From positions 3,445,017 through 3,509,016 of the forward strand of contig CM044957.1 of the NCBI GenBank assembly GCA_024516035.1: DNA of 64,000 nucleotides. Reading direction: 5' to 3'. Of the stretch, positions 30,950 to 41,069 are shown in pieces. The notes below the pieces were generated by a model, which was not told where the DNA came from, did not search any database, and saw only the letters and a list, made by a program, of their open reading frames with translations. Made by a program: the position numbers and the translations under genes. Origin of the DNA: Bactericera cockerelli (taxonomy: Eukaryota; Arthropoda; Insecta; Hemiptera; Triozidae). How positions within the stretch are numbered: the first letter of the stretch is position 1; each line of letters begins with the position of its first letter.

Positions 30950-31035
30950 GTGGTTAAGGTGCTATTCTGGTAATCCAGGTAGCGTAGCGATCCGTTGGTT
31001 CGAATCCCATTCAAAGCACGAGTTTATCCTCATTT
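30950..31035 (+). mobile_element. SINE, family A, head fragment
   Basis: GGTCAAGTGGTTAAGGTGCT and TCCGTTGGTTCGAATCCCAT are present, but the copy ends shortly after the B box. Near 31283-31310 there is also an end fragment of the TIR family described at 13522. Confidence 0.7.
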
Positions 31036-31499
31036 GTGAAAAATATCTTTTACCTTGACAATAACTGTCTCTTTGCCATCAAATATCAATATGGATAAGG
31101 TGTTTTACTTGTAATAATAATAAATATAAAAAAATATATTATATGACTGTAGAGGTCCTATCTAAGCCGGGCTTTGTAGCTGTATATTAACTCTGTGACG
31201 TAGCGGAGCTGTGGCCAGCCTTTGTGACGGATCTTATAGCTATCCGTCAGTTGATAAAAATGTAAGGGTCGGCTTCGATTTACTAATCCTGTTTCATAAT
31301 ACGGCCCTTAGTCATCATATTTGTGTTCATCACGATGTGAGGTGCTATGTTAAACTGTTGGCATAATGGGACTCCGTGTCTTGCGCTGACAATCTAAATA
31401 AAGCACCACTTACTTACTTACCTACAAAAAATACCTAAATACACATGGGTTTAACCCGTTCAATTGTAAAAAAAATTTGAAGGGGCATTAAAAATAATA

Positions 31500-31715
31500 A
31501 TACTCTTGAATGGAAGGTAAGCACCAGGCACCAGGCGAAGTTAATGCTTAAAGCATTTTCTACCACCTAACCCTCAGAGTCTTATTATTATGTGGTCACA
31601 AACTCAAATTAATGAGGAAAAATTCATGTACTCGGTGGGATTCGAACCAACGGATCCCTACGCTACTTGGAGTACCAGACTAGCGCGTTAACCACTTGAC
31701 TACCAGTGCAGACAT
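31500..31715 (-). mobile_element. SINE, family A, full inverted copy
   Basis: The tail is at 31500-31590 and the head GTTAACCACTTGACTACCAG is at about 31685-31705, with a few small duplications (GCACCAGGCACCAGGC). Confidence 0.88.
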
Positions 31716-32339
31716 TCTTCACCAGAAAGAAATCATTTTCATTTTTCAAGGTTTATGGATTTTTTTATTTCTTTCACTCTTGCTGATACAGCACATCGTT
31801 TCCGAAGCCATTTCACTGCTTTTTCCAGAGCCAGAACTAAGGGTTTGAGGGTAATGCCAGCAGGTGCCCCCTTTTCAATCGCCCAACAGGGTGGATTGAG
31901 AGATCTCTTACATTCTTACAAACAAAAAGAAGAAGAAGAAGAAGAAGAAGAAAAAAAAAAGAACTTGGTTTAACCTGCCAAGGTAACAACAAATGAGTTG
32001 CTAACATGCGACCCATTCTGTGTTGCACTTATTAATATTACATCCATACGAGGAATACTTTCATGCACATCAGTATTCACTTGGTATTTCTGAATTCGAA
32101 GTTTGCAGGTTTATTTTCTCACGATGTATGATGATTTATCATCTGTCGTTTCTGAAAACTATTGCTTCAACTGTAGTTATTTTTGGACTTGAAAATTCAA
32201 ATCTAACTAAAATAACATTTGTACAAGACATAAAATAACATTTCTGTATTCAAAACTTGGTCCCAAAAATGAGGTCTGCAATATCAATGTTGAAGTTAAT
32301 GAACCACTAGTTAATTAACTCAGTGGTTAACTAGTAATT

Positions 32340-32615
32340 AACCATTGAGCGCGCGATTACCTTGCCATGCGGAAGGTCACGGGTTCGATCCCCCGCGCCG
32401 ACAAAAATTTGTATTCATAATTTGGTTAAAATTGTTTGTAAGGGTCACCTGCCGGTGCGCTCGTGATCCAGCACCTAATTGGGAAGTATTGTGTCACTTC
32501 TCGCCAATCAGAGGGGAGGCATACTACGGGATGGGCAGGCTACAACACAGACCACAAGTGTCTACAGTAGCTCCTGTTTCATGGCTACGAAATAAAAATG
32601 GCTGTGAAACACTCA
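32340..32615 (+). mobile_element. SINE, family D, full copy
   Basis: The tRNA-like head at 32345 has GGTCACGGGTTCGATCCCCC. The tail has TTGGGAAGTATTGTGTCACT and ACAACACAGACCACAAGTGT, and the end is A-rich. The head region is preceded by ACCACTAGTTAATTAACTCA-type palindromic sequence. Confidence 0.88.
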
Positions 32616-32635
32616 TTAAAAAAAACTCAAATTTA

Positions 32636-32800
32636 ATTCGAATCCCACCCAGTGAATGATTTTCTCCTCATTCATTTGAGTCTATGACCACATAATAATA
32701 AGACTCTGAGGGTTAGGTAATAGAAAATGCTTTGAGCATCAACCTCGCCTGGTGGTTACCTTACACTAAAGAGCGTTCTTATTATTTTTTGATTGTATTC
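32636..32800 (+). mobile_element. SINE, family A, tail portion
   Basis: The copy starts within the B box (TTCGAATCCCACCCAGTGAA) and carries the complete tail. It lies directly after the family D copy. Confidence 0.8.
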
Positions 32801-33016
32801 AATAGATCTTGTCTACCTTTCTTTTTTATGTAGACATACAGAAAATAGCAACCACTAATATGAGTTTACTTTAGGAGGGGAATGCGGATAAGTTAACAAA
32901 CAACAGGTGCCGCGCCCCGAAACAGGCTAGTGAATACTAGCTACATTAACTCACATTTTTCATAATTGCTACAGAGAGATCATGTCTAGGAAATAAAGAA
33001 AGGCTGTGAAACACTC

Positions 33017-33268
33017 ATATCGCCGCTGCAAAACACAACTGTCGTATCTGCAAATTTTGCCATTTTCAGTTAAGAAGCGCGCATAGTGGTTCGTGCTTGC
33101 TGAGAATCGTTGAAACTCACATACGACTAACCTTAAAACTTGAATACTTCGGGAAGGAGTTGAGATACAGATACGACAGTTCGTGACGTGAAAAAGGAAG
33201 TTTCAAACCACTATGTGCGCTTCCTGAAAATTTGCAGATACGACAGTTTGTGTTTGCAGCGGCGATAT
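33017..33268. mobile_element. MITE-like inverted repeat beside a donor
   Basis: The ends ATATCGCCGCTGCAAAACAC and the complement GTGTTTGCAGCGGCGATAT enclose a further inverted pair containing CTGTCGTATCTGCAAATTTT. The right end lies about 20 bp from the donor at 33289. Confidence 0.75.
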
Positions 33269-33289
33269 AAAAAAGACACTCATACTCAC

Positions 33290-33542
33290 TGACTACAGAA
33301 GAGCACAGGCTCCACCTCCATCTCCTCATCCTGCGCCTGCCGCCAGCACTTCCTCAGGGGAGGGGAGGGCTTGGGGGTGACGGGAGGGGGAGGGGACGGA
33401 GGGGTGGGACTTGGGCACGAGGGGGCGTGGTCTCTTCTCACTGAGCAGCGGAGGGGAGGGCAGGGGGGAGGAGGAGGGACAGGGGGCGGGATCACAGGGC
33501 GGCGGGATGATCAGACTGGGCGGAGCTTTGCCGAGCGATTTC
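33290..33542 (-). CDS. TTLL4: TTLL4-like gene, Pro-rich exon with a frame conflict
   Basis: The acceptor CCCCCCAG lies before 33542 and the donor CA|GTGAGT after 33290. The 5' part fits the incoming phase and reads KSLGKAPPSLIIPPPCDPAP. The 3' part, needed to join the next exon in phase (CA|A), reads RKCWRQAQDEEMEVEPVLFC S in the frame one base further on. The exon is one base too long for a single frame. The change must fall in the C-rich middle, so an extra base in a homopolymer or a small unrecognised intron would explain it. Confidence 0.7.
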
Positions 33543-33596
33543 CTGGGGGGAGGAGAGAACGGGATTTAGCCACAAAGGCAGAAAAACGAACAAGTT

Positions 33597-33760
33597 GGGT
33601 GGAAGAGATTGCCACAGGCAATAACCCCGCCCTTTAGGTAGGACATTACTGTTATTTTCATTATTACTTATTTATTTTGTTATTTGTTTGTTTTTTCTTA
33701 ATTTTATACTATTACCATTGTACTCTGTCCTCCTAATAAAGCATACTATAGTAATAATAG
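33597..33760 (+). mobile_element. 3' tail of the dispersed retroelement seen at 16620
   Basis: It contains GGAAGAGATTGCCACAGGCA, AATAACCCCGCCCTTTAGGT and a final AATAAAGCATACTATAGTAA. Confidence 0.6.
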
Positions 33761-33784
33761 TCTAGTGCATTGTTCATTGATCTA

Positions 33785-33932
33785 TGGATCGGATCCAACC
33801 AATGCTGGGAGGTATGAGTTGGGGACCCCATAAGATCCAAATTCAGGGCCGAAAAAATCTGACTCCACCGGGATTCGAACCCAGGTCACCATGCGTGCAA
33901 GCCTAGTGCGCTACCCCCACCCGTGGCCTACT
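33785..33932 (-). mobile_element. SINE, family G
   Basis: An inverted copy with CACCGGGATTCGAACCCAGG (B box) and a tail with GGTATGAGTTGGGGACCCCA. Confidence 0.75.
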
Positions 33933-34103
33933 TAACTATAAATAAATAATTTATGAACACAGTGTATATTGTTCCCTCATTTTACATTTTTACCCCTCAC
34001 AATAATAAACCTAATGTAAATTTAATTTAAATTGTGAAAAATGTAATTTAAATTTAAAATGAAAAGATGAGGTAAGACATAAATCCAATTCAATTACCTG
34101 AAT

Positions 34104-34240
34104 TACCGACCTCAGTAGCTTGAACGATAAGGCGGCGGACTTGTAACCTGGAGGTCGGTGGTTCAAATCCCGAGTTAAGCACAGATTTAGTGAAGCGAGC
34201 TTGAGTAGTTGTGACATCACAAAAATGATTAACACAAATA
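34104..34240 (+). mobile_element. SINE, family C, full copy
   Basis: It runs from ACCGACCTCAGTAGCTTGAA, through GGTCGGTGGTTCAAATCCCG, to the tail GCGAGCTTGAGTAGTTGTGA and GATTAACACAAATATGA. Confidence 0.88.
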
Positions 34241-34257
34241 TGATTTTTTTTTTTTTT

Positions 34258-34714
34258 TTTTTTCACAGCCTTTTTTTTTCGTATACAAGAAACAGGAGCT
34301 ACTGTAGACGCTTCTGGTCTGTGTTGCAGCCTCCCCATCTCGTAGTATGCCTCCCCTCTGATGGGCGAGAAGTGACACAGTACTTCCCATTTAGGTGCTG
34401 GGTCAACACGAGCGCACCGGAAGGTATCCCTTACAAACAACTGTAACCAAATTAGTTAGTTTTAGTTATCATATTTGTGTTAATCACTTTCGTGATGTCA
34501 CAGCTACTCAAACTCGCTTTACTAAATCTACGCTGAAACCGGGACTTGAACCACCGACCTCCGGGTTACAAGTGCGCCGCCTTATCGATCAAGCTACTGA
34601 GGTCGGTTACAACTATAACCAAATTATGAATACAAATTTTTGTCGGCGCGGGGGTTCGAACCCGGGACCTTCCGCATGGCAAGCGAGTGCTTAACCACTG
34701 AGCCATTCGTGTGC
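34258..34714 (-). mobile_element. SINE, family D, interrupted by family C
   Basis: The tail lies at 34258-34454 and the tRNA-like head at 34609-34714 (minus strand CCTTGCCATGCGG reading from CACGAATGGCTCAGTGG). The middle is occupied by an inverted family C SINE. Confidence 0.85.
34455..34608 (-). mobile_element. SINE, family C, inserted in family D
   Basis: It is flanked by an 18-bp direct repeat, ACAACTGTAACCAAATTA at 34437-34454 and ACAACTATAACCAAATTA at 34609-34626, with one mismatch. Confidence 0.9.
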
Positions 34715-34738
34715 GCTCTATGATAACTTAACAGTTAC

Positions 34739-34959
34739 CTGAACTCTTTGTCCGCGGGGGGCGGGGTGTTGCCCTGATAGAAGCGGGTGCTATTCCTGAG
34801 CACCCGGGTGTTCTCTGGCTCGAAGTCCCCCGGGGGCGGCCCGTGGGCGGGGTGACTGGGCGGGTGGGCGGGGCCATTGCATAGCGGGGAGGCGGGGGAC
34901 TCCGCACTCCCGTGGAGGTCTTCTGTACTCTGCACTACCGGGATCTTGGGCAGGACGAA
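34739..34959 (-). CDS. TTLL4: TTLL4-like gene, exon in N-terminal low-complexity region
   Basis: The exon encodes FVLPKIPVVQSTEDLHGSAE, SPASPLCNGPAHPPSHPAHG and PPPGDFEPENTRVLRNSTRF YQGN..., rich in Pro, His and Ser. The acceptor TTCTCAG and donor AG|GTAACT flank it, with phases 0 and 2. Its high GC content compared with the introns supports coding. Confidence 0.85.
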
Positions 34960-37720
34960 CTGAGAACCGAATGACTTTCAAATTAGAAAAAAACTTACTA
35001 AAATTGTGTTCGTTTCTATAAAAAATGTTTTTTTTTTTTAATTGTGTTTTGACTTCAACACGACTTGCGCAATAGTGTGAATAAGCCTTTATCTATCGGT
35101 CATTTTTTTTACCGGATGAGAGTATCAAAAGTGAGAACCTGTGTTGGTGAGTCTTACTTACTAAAATAATTTTTAATTGAATTGAAATTACATTGCTTAT
35201 ACTGGCGAGCTAAGACCAAGGGCCGACCCTGAAGTAATGTATCACACGGTTCCAGTATCTTATACGTCTTCTGTGGATAGGTCTTGCTTATTTTCACATT
35301 TAATAGACAATTTGTACATACATTTAAAAAAAAAAATACTTCTTACTTAAAAGACACAGGACGACACAAATATTGTCGTCAGTCTCACTTTTAATTTGAA
35401 AAAATGCTCCGATCACGCTGGCGTCATGAACACGTTGAATTTCGAGTCTAATTTGTACAAAGTTCACATGCTTTTTTCTTTATTTATATATTTTACAGTC
35501 TTTTACACTTTTTTTATACACAAAACAATCCACATAGTATTATATCAACAAGAAAACACTTCAAAATATAATAATGCTTTTTCTTTGTGTTATTATGTCA
35601 CAATTTTCGTGGGTAGCGCAGAATCATAGGACTTTACCACACTTCAAAATATACACTACGAAAGTTATTATATCACAATTTTCGTGGGTAGCGCAGAATC
35701 ATAGGACTTTACCACATCACTTCAAAATATAGACAACGAAAGTTAAACAGAACAAAGGAGTAGTTATTTACAGTTGTTTTGTAATCCGAGGCGAAGTTAA
35801 GTGCCACGTGTTTTTCTGTTAGCTACTACATCTAAAACGGTGGTACATATAAACAATTTTCGTACAAGATATTAAAATCCATGCCATCCATAATCCGTAC
35901 TAACAAACAAATGATATTTTCCAATCATTTTACTTCCACATAAATTCCATTGGAAAGCTCTCCGTTAGCATTCTATTCTTATCTTGAAATCTTAGTAGGG
36001 GCGGCTCAAGGAATTCGACAAAAGAGATGCACGTGATCATTTTTTTTTTTTTTATGGACATAACATCATTTAGAACACATTAAAGTACTCCAAACAACAA
36101 TACTAATGTCCTAACAAGGTATTACTCAACAATTTTGATCAATCTTTATTTACAATTTTTTATAAACAGGTACAGTAATATGTTATAATAAAATTAATGA
36201 AAGATAAACAAAGTTTGATCAAGGGTGGTGATAATATTACTACAATTATTATAAACAATATAAACTAAACTATCATCTTCTTCTTTCACTTTGCCTTTTC
36301 CCAAACCTACCGAGCACCTAAATAGGAAGTAGAGTGTGTCACTTCTCGCCCATCAGAGGGGAGGCATACTACGGGATGGGCAAGCTACAACACAGACCAC
36401 AAGCGTCAACAGTAGCTCCTGTTTCATGGCTACGAAATTAAAAAGGCTGTGTAAATAAAAACAAATAAAGGCTGTGATAATCCGTCGTCGACTGAGAGGT
36501 ACTAAAACCTTTTATGTTAGACAGTGTGCTACCAACTAGACTTTCTTTTCTCCTCTCAACCATACGATGAGAATTATTCAGAACATCTATTTTTTTTACC
36601 TAATTGTTAGTAATTGTGAATTTAGATATTTTTATCATTCTCTTTAAATTTTAATTATTTCGTGTATTAATGTATAATGGACTCTGCTCGTAAATATCAG
36701 CCTGAAAATGGCAGTGTAAATAGTAAAAATAATATCAGCTTAAAAATGGCTGTGTGAATAAAAACAAAAAATAATATCAGCTTTAAAACGGCAGGGTAAA
36801 TAAAAAACAAAAATAATATATCAGCTGAAAAATGGCAGTATAAATAAAAATGAAAACAACCCCAAAGAAAACAGACACAAGCCACCATAGAAGAAATCTC
36901 TCACGACATGCAAGCCTCAAATTGACACGATTTCCAATAACTCGCTATTCTGAACTCTTCCATCACTCGCGTCTAAGTATCTCCTATCTACCCCCCTCGC
37001 TCATAGTCAGGAACTTTTTTACATAAAAAAGTATAACAAGTAATGAAAAAAGTTTTCATGTAGCAGAGAGTATCTACTCAACTAACAAAAATCTGGTGTG
37101 CCACCACACGACTTTCCTTATCACTCGAAAAGAAGTCCAATTTCACCACTAATGACTACTCAACGGTAACATTTAGCTAAAACTCAATGTCGAATTCGTA
37201 ATCAGCACCTCAAAATCAGTGAAGTTGATTTCAACCGAAAGTTTCGTGGTTCGTGAGGTGTACAGAATCTCCATACCAATTTTCAAGTCTCTAGATCTCT
37301 CACCGTTGTCGAGATATCGTGTTTACAGACAGACGCACTGACCAATAGCCGAAAACAACTTTTTTTCTGGTATCCTGAGGTGAAAAACTGGGTAGGTCAA
37401 ATTTTCGACGAATACAATACTTCTTTATTAAAGGATAAGGAAAGTAATAAAGAAAGTAGGACAATTTGTGCAGAGTATTTCTTTACACGAGTGCGGTACC
37501 AAACAGAATTTTCTTTTCTATGTTCAAAATCTGTTCAACATTGGTAGTAGTCATTTGAGTGAATTTCCTTCACATGCGAATGAAAAAGGTCGATTGCCTT
37601 AGAATATAAATGAGGCAAATTTTTAGTGGCCCGGTTCGTAAATCTAAAATCAGAAATATTTTGGTGTTGTATCCAGCTTGGCTACAAATTTAAAAAAAAA
37701 ATCGCCATTATTTATAATAA
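34960..37720. other. Large intron with repeat J duplication and SINE tail
   Basis: At 35575-35735 a 67-bp segment containing TCGTGGGTAGCGCAGAATCA and TAGGACTTTACCAC is repeated twice in tandem. A family D SINE tail lies at 36300-36458. Near 36690-36850 there are four related AATATCAGCTTAAAAATGGC-type copies of about 45 bp. The rest is AT-rich without recognised features. Confidence 0.6.
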
Positions 37721-37721
37721 T

Positions 37722-37925
37722 AATAACACTTTAGTGAAAGGTAACCACCAAGCGAGGTTAATGCTCAAAGCATTTTCTACTACCTATCCCTCAGAGTCTT
37801 ATTATTATGTGGTCACAAACTCAAATTAATGAGGAAATCAGACACTGGGTGGGATTCGAACCAACGGATCCCTACGCTATCTGGATTACCAGACTATCGC
37901 GTTAACCACTTGACTACCTGTGCAC
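37722..37925 (-). mobile_element. SINE, family A, full inverted copy
   Basis: The tail starts at AGTGAAAGGTAACCACCAAG. The head ends GTTAACCACTTGACTACCTG. Confidence 0.88.
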
Positions 37926-37939
37926 ATTACTTTACTGAG

Positions 37940-38170
37940 TAATGTCGCTAGAGGACTATAAGCAGAGAACAAACTAGCCAACCCTTCCAAGCCAGGCTAG
38001 CTTGCAGTTTCCTAAGGGTTTGATGGCTTATAAAGAAAAGTCCAAGTCCTCATGATGGTTGATCGTACATAGAAATATGTGGTTTAGGACAAGCCAACTT
38101 TGAAATAAAGTTGGCTGGAGACCAACACTCACCTCTCCAGACGTAGCCAAGCTGGCTACAACAACTACAA
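37940..38170 (+). mobile_element. Dispersed repeat K, abutting a donor
   Basis: It has GAGGACTATAAGCAGAGAAC, GTCCTCATGATGGTTGATCG and GTAGCCAAGCTGGCTACAAC. It ends about 18 bp before the donor at 38188. Confidence 0.65.
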
Positions 38171-38188
38171 CTTTACTGAGTGACTCAC

Positions 38189-38425
38189 CCTGCGGGGTCT
38201 CAGCTGACGCACCGAGCTCCTCGCCTGGTCCTCCCTCAGGCTGGGCGTGCAAGCTCCGCCCATGTACTCTCTAGCCCCGCCCCTCAGCAGGGCGTCACTC
38301 CCCCGCGGGCTGTAGTGGTTGCGGCCCACCTGCCTCAGCTGTCTCCTCAGCTCCTCCATCTCCATCGAGTAGGCAACACTGTTCCTCGCCTCCTCACACT
38401 GCTTGCTCACGTGTTGTGACTCCGC
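38189..38425 (-). CDS. TTLL4: TTLL4-like gene, exon with coiled-coil-like segment
   Basis: The exon encodes AESQHVSKQCEEARNSVAYS, MEMEELRRQLRQVGRNHYSP and RGSDALLRGGAREYMGGACT PSLREDQARSSVRQLRPRR. The heptad-like MEMEELRRQLRQV could form a short coiled coil. The acceptor CCACAG and donor GTGAGT flank it, and it is phase 0 at both ends. Confidence 0.87.
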
Positions 38426-38486
38426 CTGTGGTCGTTACAATACAATACAATACAATGAAATAATAATAATAATAATATCACCTTAT

Positions 38487-38670
38487 TTATCCTGCCCGAT
38501 TGAGACTATTAAAGTCCCATTATTCCAGCAGTAAGCCCAAGACATATTATGTGGTAAAAATCTTAAATGGGAGGATAACTTGTCATGTCCCGGCTCGGTT
38601 TCGAACCTACGACATCTGGAATCTCTGGATTCACAGAGTGCCGCCTTTACCACTGAGCTACCAGGACAAA
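38487..38670 (-). mobile_element. SINE, family B, inverted copy
   Basis: The tail lies at 38490 (TATTTATCCTGCCCGATTGA). The head complement, TTTACCACTGAGCTACCAGG, lies at about 38647-38666. Confidence 0.85.
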
Positions 38671-39454
38671 TACTACAATACAATACAGGGTGTAGTGGTT
38701 GCGACTCCACCTGCTTATTTCAGGATATGGTACAAGATTAATTTTGGTACCTATGGTATGAACATAAACATCAGATATTGGGATATTAAAGATACGGAAA
38801 AGTCCTATTATTCTGCGCTACCCACTAGAGTTGTGATATAATAAAACAAAAAACACATTATATAATTAATAGTTAGCTTCCTAGGAGCAAGGGAGAGACT
38901 AATATTAAATGTGAGCGGATTGATTTCACTCTGAGTCACCGACTTTATGACTTAACTTCTTCTTCTTCTTTTACTCTGCCTTATCCCGCTCAAGCAGGGT
39001 CGACGTTGTTCAACCTCATGGTTGAGATTGGTTGGTTTTGGCACATTTTTTTTACGGCTGGGTGCCCTTCCTAACGATTTAATTTGATTTAACGTCCTGG
39101 ATTAGGACGGGGGTTTTACCCTCCATTCGCTGGGAATCGTACCAGCTACCCACATTGACCTCACCCACTTTGTGACTTCTTACTTACTTACTGTGAAACA
39201 ATGGGACATGGTTCACATAACTTCTAGTTGTTAATATTCCACATGAGTACTAGAAAACTTCAATTTTATTAATTTCTTTTGTAGTGTATTTCAAGTATCA
39301 TATAACATTATGTGCAGTAAAGCATTATTGTAGTCAATTGTTTGAAGATTTACCTTGGATATCATATTTTTAACAGTATTCACAAAGCATAACTTTTGTT
39401 TCACGAAGAATGAATCCCAGAAATGACTAAACTAAGGAAAATGTAATTTGTCAA

Positions 39455-39890
39455 CACGAGCACCCCGGAAGGTGTCCCTTACACACAACAGTAACAAATT
39501 TATAAATACAAATATTGTGGACTCTTGGATTTGAACCCGAAGTCTTCGGTATGGTAAGCAAGTATCTTACTACTGACCTAATTATGTGCTCTATTATGTA
39601 TTATCACAACTATTTGGAGTGTAGAATTAGCTCAGTGGTAAGATACTCTCTTGCCATGCGGAAGATCACAAATTCAATCCCTAGAGCCTCTAAAAAAATA
39701 TTTAAAATTTGGTTACAGTTGATTGTAAGAGATAACTTCCGATAAGCTTGTGTAGACCAAGCACCTGAGTGGGAAGTAATGTGTCACTCCTTACCCATCA
39801 GAGGGGCGGCATACAATGGAATGGACAAGATACAACATAGACCACAAGAGTCTAAAGTAACTGCTGTTTCATGACTATGAAACAAATAAC
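39455..39890. mobile_element. Two diverged family D SINEs, head to head
   Basis: An inverted fragment at 39455-39590 (CACCCCGGAAGGTGTCCCTT) is followed by a plus-strand copy at 39617-39890 (TTAGCTCAGTGGTAAGATAC and CAACATAGACCACAAGAGTC). Both carry many substitutions. Confidence 0.75.
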
Positions 39891-39929
39891 CACTCTTTAC
39901 ATAAAAAAAAATTCCCTCATCTTTTGTAC

Positions 39930-40170
39930 ATTACCAGCCTCTGTGGCGTAACGGTTATGAATACTGCCCATAGTCCAGAGGTTTCTAGTTCGACTCCCGG
40001 TTGGGGCAGACTTTTCGAAGAAAATTCTGTTCCCTCTAAACACATGAGGCTGACATTTCCGGCCCTACCCAGGCTGGGTGAGGTTAATGTGGGTAGCTGG
40101 TACGATTTCCAGCGAATGGAGGGTAAAACCCCCGTTTTGATTATCTATCTCAAATCAAAACGTTAAATCC
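39930..40170 (+). mobile_element. SINE, family E joined to the 5S-SINE tail
   Basis: The head CCAGCCTCTGTGGCGTAACG and TAGTTCGACTCCCGGTTGG continue into GGCCCTACCCAGGCTGGGTG and AATGTGGGTAGCTGGTACGA. The tail type is shared with the 5S-derived SINEs, so one tail is used by two promoter heads. Confidence 0.8.
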
Positions 40171-40194
40171 GAATAGAATCAGCTGGTCAGAATA

Positions 40195-40335
40195 GATCTA
40201 TTTATTGGAAGAGAATGCCGAAGGCATTATCACCACCCTTGATCAGGCTTTGTTTATATTTATTTCTAACTTGTTACAATGTTCATTGTATATAAAAGAT
40301 TTAAATAAAGCTTGATCCAAATGTTTATAAATAAA
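40195..40335 (+). mobile_element. 3' tail of a dispersed retroelement
   Basis: The sequence GAAGGCATTATCACCACCCT and TGATCAGGCTTTG ends with AATAAAGCTTGATCC. A related inverted copy lies near 36150-36290. Confidence 0.5.
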
Positions 40336-40406
40336 TCTATTTAGGTCACAGTGTTAATTGTAAGGGTATCACTGAAAACCCTGCAACCAGGTTAGATAGG
40401 TAATAA

Positions 40407-40511
40407 TATTTTGTGCATTACCTTGTGTATTGTTACCTTGTGTATTGTTACCTTGTGTATTGTTACCTTGTGTATTGTTACCTTGTGTATTGTTACCTTG
40501 TGTATTGTGTT
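40407..40511. repeat. 15-bp in-frame donor repeat, about six copies
   Basis: On the minus strand the unit is ATACACAAGGTAACA. Each copy repeats the exon end (TIHK) and the donor AAG|GTAACA. Because 15 is a multiple of 3 and no stop occurs, each later donor would add VTIHK to the protein. Confidence 0.93.
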
Positions 40512-40796
40512 GCTGTTTGTGAACAGCGGGCGGTTGCTGCTCCTCAACATCCGAGGCTCCGACACGCCTCCCGACACAGAGGCTTTCCACCTCGAAGCAC
40601 TGTCCAAACACTCGGACTTGGACCGCTTCCTGTTGATGGCGAGGCTGGTGGCCCGGTCACACTTTGGACAGCACACCTCCCGCCCCAGGCTGTCCATGCA
40701 GTAGGGTGTGGGAGAGAGGGGGTTGTAGCCCCCCCTGCCCCCTCCCCTGTGGTAGGTGGGCGTGGCCACGTCCGAAGAGGCCATGACGGAGACCCG
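40497..40796 (-). CDS. TTLL4: TTLL4-like gene, most 5' confident exon
   Basis: The exon encodes RVSV then MASSDVATPTYHRGGGRGGY, NPLSPTPYCMDSLGREVCCP and KCDRATSLAINRKRSKSECL DSASRWKASVSGG...TNSNTIHK. Two Cys pairs (VCCPKC) are visible. The acceptor GTTCCAG and the first donor AAG|GTAACA give exactly 100 codons, phase 0 at both ends. The ATG at 40784 could be the start if the upstream exon is non-coding. The frame is also open upstream to the acceptor. Confidence 0.85.
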
Positions 40797-40899
40797 CTGG
40801 AACAGAGAGGGTTAATGTGAGTTAGTCTAAATATATTATTATTATGTAATACTTTATTGGAAAACTACATAAGGAAAACTCCTCAGAAGTTAGACTTAG

Positions 40900-41065
40900 C
40901 TTAAAGGGTTGGGTGGAAGAGATTGCCTAAGGCAAGAACCCCGCCCTTTAGTTAGGACATATATTATGTATATTTTTTCTTATATTATATTGTATTCTAA
41001 TTTGTAATTATTTGTGTTGTATATAATATGTCCTATTAATAAAGTGTAAATAAATAAAGTAAATA
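40900..41065 (+). mobile_element. 3' tail of the dispersed retroelement seen at 16620
   Basis: It has GGGTGGAAGAGATTGCCTAA, GAACCCCGCCCTTTAGTTAG and a terminal TCCTATTAATAAAGTG. Confidence 0.6.
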
Positions 41066-41069
41066 AAAT

